Below, piece after piece: positions 7,348 to 15,471 of a stretch of DNA of 38,405 nucleotides. Position 1 is the first letter of the stretch, and every line of letters starts with the position of its first letter. Below the pieces are notes generated by a model, which ran no database searches, was not told where the DNA came from, and saw nothing but the letters and a program-made list of their open reading frames with translations. The stretch comes from an uncultured Clostridia bacterium (lineage in GTDB: Bacteria > Bacillota > Clostridia > Oscillospirales > Ruminococcaceae). The position numbers were made by a program, and so were the translations under genes. The stretch covers positions 1 through 38,405 of the forward strand of contig CANRFM010000019.1 in assembly GCA_947629905.1 (NCBI GenBank). Direction: 5' to 3'.

Positions 7348-7520
7348 GGCAACACCGCACAAAGACCGCCTGACGGCTTTGTACGGCATCTGCTTGCATA
7401 TTTTCCGTCATCTTGCACATAAACTCCTTGAAATACACAAAGTATTCCTGCGTCGTTTCTGCACAAGCTGACGAAAAATCTGTCTGCGCATCTGCCACAC
7501 AATCTTTGTGCGGTGTTGCC
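7348..7520. mobile_element. MITE-like element, 173 bp, 17-bp perfect terminal inverted repeats
   Basis: The left end GGCAACACCGCACAAAG (7348-7364) and right end CTTTGTGCGGTGTTGCC (7504-7520) are exact inverted repeats. There is no transposase frame inside. The first 38 bases are repeated at 24925-24962, where they belong to a 46-bp compact version. Ends and size fit a non-autonomous element moved by a transposase elsewhere; no convincing target duplication is visible. The right end lies one base before the ribosome site of the lipoprotein gene, so the element forms most of that gene's leader. Confidence 0.8.
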
Positions 7521-7537
7521 TAAAAGGAGGTTTTTTC

Positions 7538-8218
7538 ATGCGAACACAGCTTCTTGCCCTGAGCCTGCTGCTCTGTTTGTGTATGCAGGGGTGTGCAGGG
7601 AAAGCAGAGAACATACCGCCGGAGCTGCTTGCCTTTGCGGAGAGCTACCCGCAGGCAGCAGAATTTGTCCGGAACTACCCGAACGAAGCCGGACGGGAAC
7701 ACGAAATTGACATTTCCGGGGAGCTTACCGGGGGCATTCCGCTGTTTTTGCAGTGGGACACACGCTGGGGCTATGTGCCATACGGGGACGGCTGGATCGG
7801 GAATAACGGCTGCGGTCCGACCTCGCTGTCTATGGTGCTTGCCGGACTAACTGGTAATCCGGCACTCCACCCGAAAGCCATTGCAGCCTATGCGGAAGCG
7901 CAGGGGTGGTACATTCCGGGAACGGGCACTTCGTGGGAACTGTTCACGACCGGGGCGGAACATTTCGGCATCCATAGTGAGGAGGGGGAACTGACGGCGG
8001 ACTACATCCGGCAGAACGCCTCACCGGAAACACCGCTGATCGCCTCCATGCGCCCGGGCGACTTCACGAACGGGGGACACCTGATCGTGCTGACGGGCAT
8101 CGACGAAAGCGGCAAGGTCACGCTCCACGACCCGAACAGCCCTGCCAACAGCGCAGCACACTGGGACATGGATATTTTACTCCCGCAGATCAAAAAACTC
8201 TGGAAATACACAAAATGA
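7538..8218 (+). CDS. Lipoprotein with C39-like cysteine peptidase domain
   Basis: A 226-aa protein with signal peptide and lipobox CMQGC, so it is anchored outside the membrane. After a linker (NIPPELLAFAESYPQAAEFV) comes a Peptidase_C39-like domain: WDTRWGYVPYG, NNGCGPTSLSMVLAGLTG with the likely nucleophile Cys, GGHLIVLTG with the likely His, and HDPNSP with the third polar residue. These resemble secreted C39-like/BtrH-type hydrolases acting on peptides or wall material; the substrate is unknown. AAAAGGAGG at 7522-7530 sets the ATG at 7538 rather than the in-frame start further up. The stop is 1 bp from the stop of the convergent gene, leaving no room for a terminator. Confidence 0.88.
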   Translation: MRTQLLALSLLLCLCMQGCAGKAENIPPELLAFAESYPQAAEFVRNYPNEAGREHEIDISGELTGGIPLFLQWDTRWGYVPYGDGWIGNNGCGPTSLSMVLAGLTGNPALHPKAIAAYAEAQGWYIPGTGTSWELFTTGAEHFGIHSEEGELTADYIRQNASPETPLIASMRPGDFTNGGHLIVLTGIDESGKVTLHDPNSPANSAAHWDMDILLPQIKKLWKYTK

Positions 8219-8219
8219 A

Positions 8220-9053
8220 TTATTCTTCCCGGGTAAGATAGCACCATTCCATTTCGATATATTCGCCGTCCCTGAGCGTGATGGCAGCCGTCTGATCCGG
8301 TTCGAGGTAGCCGCTGTCCTTGGTGATGCCGCCGCCTGCCGTCAGGGCGGAATAGATGGCATACGTTGCCGACATTTCGTCGGATGCGGGCTGTATGGTG
8401 TAAGTCCCTGCTGTCAGGTCTTTCCCGACCAGAAACATACCGCTGTCCGTAAAGGGGTCAAGGTGCAGATCAACCTTTTCCGGGTCATAGAGCTTGGCAA
8501 AGGCAAGATCGAGATACTGCCCGTCCTCTAAGATCAGGTAGACATTGCCCTGTTTCCACCCGCCGCAAAGCTGACTGTCGTTCGACATACTTTCGGAAGC
8601 ATACACACCGCAATAAAAATCCCCTTCCGCAGTGCCGTCCGACATGGCAACATACGTCCCTGCCGGAATATCCGTGCCGACCGCATATTCCCCGTCGTCG
8701 TAAATGCCCTGCTGCCGCTGCCATTCGTTTTTGGCGGCGGCATCGGCTTCGGGGTCGTAGGTGGGGGAGACGGCTTCGGGGACATTGCCGGAATAGCCCT
8801 CGTTTTCTGCCGGGGCAGGGGCTTCGTATTCGACCAGAACATCACTGCTCATTTCTTCCCTCGGAAACGGCTCAACGAGGTTGAGCATGACCATACCGAC
8901 GGTCAGCAGCAGGATCGCACCGCCGGCTGCACCGATCAGGACAAAGGGGAGCGAACTGTGGGCGGGTTCGGGTCCACGTTCCGGAACGGCAGGCGTGCCG
9001 CATTCCGGGCAGAATTTGGTGTCAAATTCGTTTCCGCATTTGGGACATTTCAT
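8220..9053 (-). CDS. Zinc-ribbon membrane protein with repeated PAGTY-type domain
   Basis: A 277-aa protein. The N-terminus is a zinc ribbon (CPKCG then CPECG, residues 3-22), followed by a membrane helix (about 35-58) and an acidic linker. The outer part has two similar segments: GEYAVGTDIPAGTYVA and GMFLVGKDLTAGTYTIQ, each followed by a beta-rich stretch ending in a 'LEDGQYLDL' or 'LRDGEYIEM' block, so it is an internal duplication. Proteins of this layout are common in gut Firmicutes without a set function. AAAGGAG (9062-9068) sets the ATG at 9053. It lies 13 bp after the CPBP gene, as the last of a three-gene minus-strand operon. Confidence 0.82.
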   Translation of the reverse strand: MKCPKCGNEFDTKFCPECGTPAVPERGPEPAHSSLPFVLIGAAGGAILLLTVGMVMLNLVEPFPREEMSSDVLVEYEAPAPAENEGYSGNVPEAVSPTYDPEADAAAKNEWQRQQGIYDDGEYAVGTDIPAGTYVAMSDGTAEGDFYCGVYASESMSNDSQLCGGWKQGNVYLILEDGQYLDLAFAKLYDPEKVDLHLDPFTDSGMFLVGKDLTAGTYTIQPASDEMSATYAIYSALTAGGGITKDSGYLEPDQTAAITLRDGEYIEMEWCYLTREE

Positions 9054-9066
9054 GGGATGACTCCTT

Positions 9067-9729
9067 TCAGGAAGCGGCGAACAGGATGAAGCCCGCCGTG
9101 TTGATGCCGAAATTGGCGAACATATGCGGCAGCCATGACGGGAGCACGGCATCGGGCTTGTTATCCAGTGCATTGAACAGCAGCCCGGCAGCGAACAGCC
9201 CGGCAAGCATCAGCAGGTAAATGCCCACATGGAACCAGCCGTTCAGCATACCGCCGTGATAGACCGCAAACAGCCCCGCAGAGAGAACGCAACAAAATTT
9301 CGGGTCAGCATAGCGGCGCAGTGTCAGGTAGGCATAGCCACGGAAGAACAGCTCTTCGAGCAGGGAATTGACAAAGGAAATATACAGCGAGACATACAGG
9401 AAATTTTCCTTGCTGACACCGATGGTCGAGGTCAGTGTTCCGGTGATGTGGGAATAGTCGATGATCTGCCGTGTCAGGAAGAAGCCGCCCACGATCAGCG
9501 CATAGATGCCCGCCGCAAGCAGGACGGTGCGTTTCAGGGAAGCACCGGATGTCCGGAAGCGGACGGGGGTTTCGTGGTACAGCCCGGCATAGGCAAGCAG
9601 ACTGCCCCCGAACACGGCGATCTTGAGCACAGATTTCAGGAAATACGGCGGCTGCCACAGCCCGTCTATGAGCATCATGCATACCGTGCAAAGAACCGCC
9701 GTGAGGAGAATGAAATTCCGCTTCTGCAT
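9067..9729 (-). CDS. CPBP-family intramembrane metalloprotease
   Basis: A 220-aa protein with about six to seven membrane segments and the Abi/CPBP motifs: EELFFRGY (motif 1, glutamates and Arg), FAVYHGG (motif 2 His) and PHMFANFG (motif 3, H-x3-N). These residues form the metal and proton-relay site in Rce1-like CAAX proteases. In bacteria such proteins act in peptide maturation, immunity to bacteriocins, or membrane protein cleavage; the target here is unknown. It starts 3 bp after the giant membrane protein gene, so it is in the same operon. Confidence 0.92.
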   Translation of the reverse strand: MQKRNFILLTAVLCTVCMMLIDGLWQPPYFLKSVLKIAVFGGSLLAYAGLYHETPVRFRTSGASLKRTVLLAAGIYALIVGGFFLTRQIIDYSHITGTLTSTIGVSKENFLYVSLYISFVNSLLEELFFRGYAYLTLRRYADPKFCCVLSAGLFAVYHGGMLNGWFHVGIYLLMLAGLFAAGLLFNALDNKPDAVLPSWLPHMFANFGINTAGFILFAAS

Positions 9730-9732
9730 GGC

Positions 9733-12528
9733 TCACCACTTCCAGTCGGCGAAAATTTTGCGCCGTTTCGGTTCGTCCGGATGTTCGGCAGCACGACGGG
9801 AAGAAAGCTCGTAAAACAGCGCAAACCCGATCAGCGCAAGCCCTGCCAAGAACAGATACACGCCCCAGTGCAGCGACCGCCAGAAATTCGCCGTCATCCG
9901 CAAAGTCATAAGCACAAGCACCGCAAACCCAAGTGTGAACCACCGCAGCCGCTTGACGGCAAAGCTCCCGGCTAAGACGGCAAAGCAGAACAGCACCATC
10001 ACAAGGGCATCATTGACCTTGCCCGAACCAAGGCTGGTGAGCATCATGCACACCATCGTCAGGCAGTACACCCCGAACCGGATCGCATGGATCTGCTTGC
10101 GGTTTTGGGGGAAAATGAACAGCTGTACAAAGACAAACAGGTGCAGCGGCAGCAGATATATCAGCGTACACAGCGCATGGAAGTCAGCTTTCCCTAACGT
10201 ATGCAGGATCTCGAACGGGTCAATGCAGTTGTGGAAAAACAGTGCCAAACACCCGAAGATCAGTGACAATTCTGTCGGGGTCGTGCGGCTTTTCACCCGT
10301 CCGAGATACAGAAGAGAATACAGCGACAGGAACAGGCAGGTCAAAATTGTCCCGTGCCAGTCGATCGTCCCCGCAGCCCCGAATACTGCCGCAGCGCCTA
10401 CCAGCAGCGGAAAATCGATCTGCTGCTTGCCGTCCTCAGCCGAGTAGAATTGCGGAAGGAAATATCTGCCCATGCCTGCAAACAGTGCCAACACCAGCAC
10501 ATAGCTCAGGAATTGCAGCAGGCAGAGCATACCGTGCGGCAGGGACAGGTCTTTCAGCGTACCGATCAGCTTGCTGCACGCTGCAAACAGCGTGATCAGC
10601 GGCAGCAGAGATGCGAAATTGACAGCTTTCCGGAGGAACACTGCCGCAAAAAACAGGAGCAGCGGTATGAGCAGCATCTGTACACCGACAAGGACATCCG
10701 GATCGACCTGATAGATCAGTGTGCAAAAGAGGATCAGCAGGGAGAGCAGTTCGAGATAACCGACCGTGCCAACCGTCCGGAGATGATACCGCAGAAAAAC
10801 GCTTTCCGTCAGGTACAGGAGTACTAAAACGCTCAACAGAATGACAGAACCGATCAGCATATTCAGCTCACATTGCAGGAATGTGGCATCGAGAGATACC
10901 ATCAGGAGTGCAATGCCGACCCATGCGCAGCATTTTTCAAACAGGGGGCGCTGTGCGATATGCGCATAGACCGTTCCGGCAAACGCCAAGACCGCACACA
11001 CCCAGAACCAGATCAGCGCACCATAGGGCATACCCGAAAGCAGCACCCCGGCACAGGCACAGACGGACAGCACCAGCATCCACGGACGTTTTGTCCGGAA
11101 TGTCCCGATGAGCAGCAGGATCGCCCCGAAGATCAGCACCAAAGTGACAAGCTCTTTGGTTTGGGCAGAGTATCTGTGTGTATCCCCATAGGCGGTATAC
11201 AGCATCGGTGACAGGAACAGCAGGATACAAAAGACACAGAACAGCGGCGTGTCCCCGGCAAGCGGATTTCTTGGGGTCTTTGTGAAGAACTGAAAGGCAA
11301 CAAACAGCAGAAAGCCTAAATACAGCAGCGAATTAAACAGGAAAAACCGGATCGATCCAAGTGCGCCGAACAGGACCGCAACGCCCCCGACGAACGATGC
11401 CGGTATCGCCGTCACCATGCCTGCCTTGCTGTAGACAGCTCCCGTTTTGTGCGGCAGCAGCCAGAAACAGCTCATCAGCAGCATCGCTGTCGCTGCACAC
11501 ACGGCAAAAGCCCCGACAATACCATTGCAGTCCGGTGCATAGCAGGTGACACAGTTTCCGAAACAGGCGATCAGGCAGACTGTCGAACCGTATACGCCGT
11601 GGTGCATCTGACCCAAGCGGAACCGTCCGTTCACGAACAGGAGTCCCAGCAGGAAGAAGAGGACTGCCGCAGCGACAGGGGGCAGTTCCCTCTGCATTCC
11701 TGCCGAAAGCAGGTCATGAAAACCGCAGCAAAAGGCGATGAACAGATACCAGAGGAGCACATACAGCACGCCCGTGCAGACTTTTGTGTTCCGGGAGTCC
11801 GGACGGCGGTGATGAATGACTTCACAGCCTGCCGTGAACAGCACTGCCCACAGCAGGAGCAGCCCGCCCCAGAGGGCGACTTTGCCGTTCCCGGGCGGAA
11901 GAATACATACTGTCTCCGTGAAAAATTGCGTCAGGAAAATGCCGATACCTGCCGTTCCGGTCAGGCTTACTCCGGCAAGCAGTGTGCTTTGGTAATGGCG
12001 CTGTCCGACCTGACAGGCGGCAGCAAGACAGGCAGCCGCACACGCCCAGACGAGCCATTTCCCGTCTCCCTGAAAGCAGAACCAGTTCCCGAGCAGGGCA
12101 AATGCCCCGATACCAATTACGGCAAGCGGCAGGAAGATGCTGCCGAGCAGGAAGAACGCAAGCCCGGTTTTCGGGAGCTTGAGGATCTTTTCAGCGAGGT
12201 AGCTTGCCCCGAAAGCGATCGCACTTGCGGAGAGCAGAAAGACAGCCCTTGCCGCATTCGGGAGCATATCCCATGTGTTGGTCAGGAAAATGATGCCCCC
12301 TAAAAACAGGAATATCACCCCTGCCGTCAGTAACAGCGGAATGGGGGAGAAAGGCTTTTTCGGCTTGGGCGGATCAGCGGGTTTCGGCGGTAATGTATGC
12401 ACCGCATAATTTGCTGCTTCTTGAATGGTTTCCGGTGTGTCCGGCGGTGTCGGGAGCGAGTTTTTTTGCTCCGGTCCGGGGGTCTTGTTGGTATTGTACA
12501 GATAACCATAATCGTCTTTCGGGTTCAT
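9733..12528 (-). CDS. Giant polytopic membrane protein (DUF2157-like N-terminus)
   Basis: A 931-aa protein with a proline-rich cytoplasmic N-terminus (about residues 1-65, PPKPADPPKPKKP) and then more than twenty hydrophobic segments almost without loops, ending in a basic tail (RRAAEHPDEPKRRK). Residues about 65-150 (FLGGIIFLTNTWDMLP, SASAIAFGASYLAEKIL) recall the DUF2157 family; the rest I do not recognise. It has no transporter signature or catalytic motif. AAGGAGG (12535-12541) precedes the ATG. First gene of a minus-strand operon with a CPBP protease and a zinc-ribbon protein. Confidence 0.8.
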   Translation of the reverse strand: MNPKDDYGYLYNTNKTPGPEQKNSLPTPPDTPETIQEAANYAVHTLPPKPADPPKPKKPFSPIPLLLTAGVIFLFLGGIIFLTNTWDMLPNAARAVFLLSASAIAFGASYLAEKILKLPKTGLAFFLLGSIFLPLAVIGIGAFALLGNWFCFQGDGKWLVWACAAACLAAACQVGQRHYQSTLLAGVSLTGTAGIGIFLTQFFTETVCILPPGNGKVALWGGLLLLWAVLFTAGCEVIHHRRPDSRNTKVCTGVLYVLLWYLFIAFCCGFHDLLSAGMQRELPPVAAAVLFFLLGLLFVNGRFRLGQMHHGVYGSTVCLIACFGNCVTCYAPDCNGIVGAFAVCAATAMLLMSCFWLLPHKTGAVYSKAGMVTAIPASFVGGVAVLFGALGSIRFFLFNSLLYLGFLLFVAFQFFTKTPRNPLAGDTPLFCVFCILLFLSPMLYTAYGDTHRYSAQTKELVTLVLIFGAILLLIGTFRTKRPWMLVLSVCACAGVLLSGMPYGALIWFWVCAVLAFAGTVYAHIAQRPLFEKCCAWVGIALLMVSLDATFLQCELNMLIGSVILLSVLVLLYLTESVFLRYHLRTVGTVGYLELLSLLILFCTLIYQVDPDVLVGVQMLLIPLLLFFAAVFLRKAVNFASLLPLITLFAACSKLIGTLKDLSLPHGMLCLLQFLSYVLVLALFAGMGRYFLPQFYSAEDGKQQIDFPLLVGAAAVFGAAGTIDWHGTILTCLFLSLYSLLYLGRVKSRTTPTELSLIFGCLALFFHNCIDPFEILHTLGKADFHALCTLIYLLPLHLFVFVQLFIFPQNRKQIHAIRFGVYCLTMVCMMLTSLGSGKVNDALVMVLFCFAVLAGSFAVKRLRWFTLGFAVLVLMTLRMTANFWRSLHWGVYLFLAGLALIGFALFYELSSRRAAEHPDEPKRRKIFADWKW

Positions 12529-12733
12529 AAGGTTTCCTCCTTCAGGGGGTTTTGTTGGTTAGTGACGGTAACAGGGGAAACTATTACACGGAAATATCAC
12601 CAAATATCCGGGAATGCTTTTGGCAGATATGTCAATGATTTTCTTTTTCCTGAAATAATACGTTTCAGAGGGGGCATTTGTATGGGAATATCTGCACAAA
12701 GATGAGGATTATCTGTGATCCTTTTTTGTAACC

Positions 12734-12749
12734 TGTACAGTTTTGTACA
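12734..12749. promoter_or_regulatory. Operator-like pair of TGTACA sites
   Basis: Two palindromic TGTACA hexamers (12734-12739 and 12744-12749) are spaced exactly 10 bp centre to centre, one helical turn, about 70 bp upstream of the phage-like gene. A small AGGGC/GCCCT hairpin (12777-12789) follows in the leader. Regulatory role inferred. Confidence 0.35.
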
Positions 12750-12815
12750 TTTTTTTTGAAATATGCCGTATCAGTGAGGGCGCAGCCCTGAATACAGAAA
12801 AGGAGCGTGAATGGT

Positions 12816-13502
12816 ATGTTAAAAGCGGTCGGAAAATATATTGATACCCTGCCCATCGGGCAGCTGATCTCGCAGGAGGAAATGGGTGCGGACACGGTGC
12901 TCATCGAGGTGGACAGATTTTACAACGGGAGAGATCTGAAAGATTTCACCTTTCTGATGCGGGGTGTGACGAAATCGGGCGGGGAGACGGAGGCACTGCT
13001 CGAAAAGGAAGTGCAGGATCAGGTGATACGCCTGCGCTGGACGGTCGGCGGGGATTTCACGAAAGAAAAAGGGGAATTGCAGCTTGATATGGTTGCGTGC
13101 AGTTATGCAGAGGGGAGCGACCCGGAAACCGATGCACCGGAGTGTATTCTGCGCTATCAGATGCCGCCTGTTCAGGTGCGGGGACTGCCGGATGATGAGG
13201 AAATACTGGACACGAAAAGCTATACGATTTTCCTTCTGCAAGTCCGTGAAACAGCAGAACAGGCAATTACGCAGGTCAATCAGCTCATTGAGAATTTCAA
13301 GACAGAGGTGCTGAAAGGATACGATGTGCGCATTTCAACGTTGGATGCGAAAATAGAAGATTTACGGTCAAGTATGCTTTCCATCCGGAACAGTGTGGAG
13401 GAACTGAAAGCGCAGACAAAGCTCCTTGCTGTGACACGTGCAGAATATGAAGCCCTTGATCCGCCGGATGCGGATACGGTCTATGTCATCAAAGACGAAT
13501 AA
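12816..13502 (+). CDS. Phage tail/baseplate-like protein, isolated
   Basis: A 228-aa protein. The N-terminal about 140 residues are beta-rich (ADTVLIEVDRFYNGRDLKDFTFLMRGVTKSGG, VIRLRWTVGGDFTKEKGELQLDMVA), resembling upper-baseplate (BppU) or minor tail proteins. Then comes a helical, likely trimeric coiled coil (about 150-205, QAITQVNQLIENFKTEVL, ISTLDAKIEDLRSSML) and the end LTRAEYEAL-type segment with DADTVYVIKDE, a module common in phage tail fibres. No other phage gene is nearby. ATG 12816 fits AAAAGGAG (12798-12805) better than the in-frame GTG at 12807. Could be a domesticated tail-fibre or surface protein. Confidence 0.65.
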   Translation: MLKAVGKYIDTLPIGQLISQEEMGADTVLIEVDRFYNGRDLKDFTFLMRGVTKSGGETEALLEKEVQDQVIRLRWTVGGDFTKEKGELQLDMVACSYAEGSDPETDAPECILRYQMPPVQVRGLPDDEEILDTKSYTIFLLQVRETAEQAITQVNQLIENFKTEVLKGYDVRISTLDAKIEDLRSSMLSIRNSVEELKAQTKLLAVTRAEYEALDPPDADTVYVIKDE

Positions 13503-13543
13503 ATAAAAAACACGCTGGAGCACCCTTTCGGATGCTCCGGCGT
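13503..13543 (-). terminator. glgA: Terminator of glgA
   Basis: CACGCTGGAGCA (13510-13521) and TGCTCCGGCGTG (13532-13543) form a 12-bp stem with one G-T pair. On the minus strand it is followed by a run of T (complement of A at 13504-13509), so it ends glgA transcription 43 bp past the glgA stop. It may also protect the 3' end of the convergent phage-like transcript. Confidence 0.85.
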
Positions 13544-13585
13544 GCGAAATAATAAGGAGTGATTGGAAATTTCAGAATAGGGAAA

Positions 13586-15034
13586 TTATTTTCCTAAAAG
13601 CCATTCGTACATACCTTCATACTGCCGTGCGGAACTGCTCCACGAAAAATCCTGTTCCATGCCCCGGCGTACCATGGCATTCCAGTTGTCACGGTAATTA
13701 AAGAATACAGATTTTGCATAATTGACCGTATTCAGAAAATCTTCGGAATAGAAACGGCTGAACGTAAAGCCTGTACCTGTCAGCTCAAATTCATTGTAGG
13801 GCTGCACGGTATCTTTCAGACCGCCGGTTTCCCGTACCAGCGGAACAGAGCCATACCGGAGCGCCATGAGCTGCGTCAGTCCGCACGGTTCAAACCGGGA
13901 CGGCACAAGCATCATATCCGCAGCCGCATACAGGCGGTGTGCGAGTTCATCATTATAGCAGATATTTGCAGAAACTCTGTCTGGATACCGTCCGGCAAAA
14001 TAGCGGAACATATTTTCATAACCGGGGTCGCCCGTGCCGATGACAACGAATTGTGTATTTTCATCCAGAAAACGTTCAAATACATCGCCAAGCAAATTCA
14101 GACCTTTCTGGTCGGTCAGGCGGGAAATAATACCGATGAGCATAATACGCCCGTCCTGCGGCAGACCTAATTCTTCCTGCAAACGGCGTTTATTTTCTGC
14201 CTTGCCGTCTAAAAATGTGTCGGCATTATAATTAAAGTACAGTTTTTTATCCTGCATGGGGTCAAAAATACTGTAATCAATGCCGTTGACGATGCCCCGC
14301 AGGGAAGCAGAACGTGCCGACAGCAAGCCGTTGAGGTGTTCGCCGTATTCAGGGGTTTTAATTTCCTCCGCATAGGTTTCGGAAACGGTGGTGATATAAT
14401 CGGCATAAACCAGACCGCCTTTGAGCATATTGGCATCCCGGTGAAATTCGAGCTTGTCGGGGGTGAACATATAATCCGGCAATTCCGTATTGCGCTGAAA
14501 TTCTTCAATATCCCACACGCCCTGAAAACGCAGGTTGTGAATGGTCATAATAGATTTTACGCCCTGATAAAATGGGTGGGTCGCAAAAGTCGAATGCAGC
14601 AGCACGGGAATTAAACCCGTCTGCCAGTCGTGGCAGTGAATAATTTCCGGGTGGAAACCGATCACAGGCATCATCGCAAGGACAGCTTTACAGAAAAATG
14701 TAAAGCGTTCAATATCCCAGCGCAGATCGCTGCTGTAGGGCGATTCACCGTTGAAATAAAATTCATTGTCCACGAAATAGAATTTAATTCCGTCAAATTC
14801 GTATTCCATAATTCCCACGTGTTCCTGCCGTCCGGCATAGTCCATATAGAAATGATGACGGTAGTGGAAGAAATTACGGTATCTTCCCGGAATACAGGTA
14901 TAATACGGAATAATGACACGCACATCAAAACGGTTTTTATCCAGATTTTTCGGCAGAGCACCGACCACATCGGCAAGACCGCCGGTTTTGACGAACGGTA
15001 CGCATTCGGATGCGGCAAATAATATATTGGTCAA
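13586..15034 (-). CDS. glgA: Glycogen synthase
   Basis: A 482-aa GT5 glycosyltransferase that adds glucose from ADP-glucose to the growing alpha-1,4-glucan. The N-terminal domain carries the ADP-glucose motif KTGGLADVVGALP (K16), then HCHDWQT and TIHNL(R)FQG. The C-terminal GT-B half has GIISRLTDQKGL, PSRFEPCGLTQLMALRYG and the ETGGLKDTV end motif. Length is normal for the family. The start is TTG at 15034, 7 nt after AAGGAGGG; the frame continues up to another TTG inside the ribosome site, which cannot be the start. It has its own promoter at 15070-15098 and terminator at 13503-13543. glgB is 8 kb away, so the glycogen genes are not in one operon here. Confidence 0.96.
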   Translation of the reverse strand: MTNILFAASECVPFVKTGGLADVVGALPKNLDKNRFDVRVIIPYYTCIPGRYRNFFHYRHHFYMDYAGRQEHVGIMEYEFDGIKFYFVDNEFYFNGESPYSSDLRWDIERFTFFCKAVLAMMPVIGFHPEIIHCHDWQTGLIPVLLHSTFATHPFYQGVKSIMTIHNLRFQGVWDIEEFQRNTELPDYMFTPDKLEFHRDANMLKGGLVYADYITTVSETYAEEIKTPEYGEHLNGLLSARSASLRGIVNGIDYSIFDPMQDKKLYFNYNADTFLDGKAENKRRLQEELGLPQDGRIMLIGIISRLTDQKGLNLLGDVFERFLDENTQFVVIGTGDPGYENMFRYFAGRYPDRVSANICYNDELAHRLYAAADMMLVPSRFEPCGLTQLMALRYGSVPLVRETGGLKDTVQPYNEFELTGTGFTFSRFYSEDFLNTVNYAKSVFFNYRDNWNAMVRRGMEQDFSWSSSARQYEGMYEWLLGK

Positions 15035-15069
15035 GGGAAATCCCTCCTTCAAAAAAACTTCTTGCTTTT

Positions 15070-15098
15070 ATTATACTCCATTTGCAAGCATTAGTCAA
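15070..15098 (-). promoter_or_regulatory. Sigma-A promoter of glgA
   Basis: On the minus strand TTGACT (15098-15093), 17-nt spacer, TATAAT (15075-15070); the expected start is about 30 nt upstream of the TTG start codon. Confidence 0.85.
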
Positions 15099-15376
15099 GG
15101 GATTTTTCACAATTTTTTTTAATCTTTGTTAAAATTAAACAAGTTGCTATAGGCGGATTGATTGACATTGCATTGTGCGCAAACAGAAAAAGAACAATTT
15201 GAAAAATAAATCCAAAATAAATGCCGGGCGTGCATAAAAAAATATTTTTTGCCGATACTGATGCTGTACAAAAAAATAAATTTGCTTTTTGCGGTATTTT
15301 TTTGCATTGTTTTGATAAAAATTACCAAAACCGGGGGGCGTGTATTGTGTGAAATGCAGAAATTGTTTTGGAAACA
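15099..15376. other. AT-rich spacer between glgA and the SCP2-AT-hook gene
   Basis: Very A/T-rich, with many A and T runs. Short open frames on the minus strand have no ribosome site and look like composition artefacts. I see no gene or clear hairpin. A/T runs of this kind are the expected targets of AT-hook proteins such as the one encoded just downstream (inference). Confidence 0.5.
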
Positions 15377-15405
15377 TTGACGAATAGTCTTATTTCTTGT
15401 ATAAT
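15377..15405 (+). promoter_or_regulatory. Promoter of the SCP2-AT-hook gene
   Basis: TTGACG (15377-15382), 17-nt spacer, TATAAT (15400-15405); predicted start about 60 nt upstream of the ATG. Confidence 0.85.
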
Positions 15406-15471
15406 GTACCTAAGAAGAATAATGCAAAAATGGCGCTTTTTTGTGCCGTGCAGGAAAGGTGATAAGTGATT

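Noticed and set aside
15035-15052. Upstream TTG start for glgA (MKEGFPL...)
   Set aside because: That codon lies in the ribosome site itself; TTG at 15034 is 7 nt after AAGGAGGG and starts the conserved TNILFAASE.
15119-15377. Small minus-strand genes upstream of the AT-hook gene
   Set aside because: Frames are very rich in Lys/Phe/Asn codons from A/T runs and have no ribosome site.
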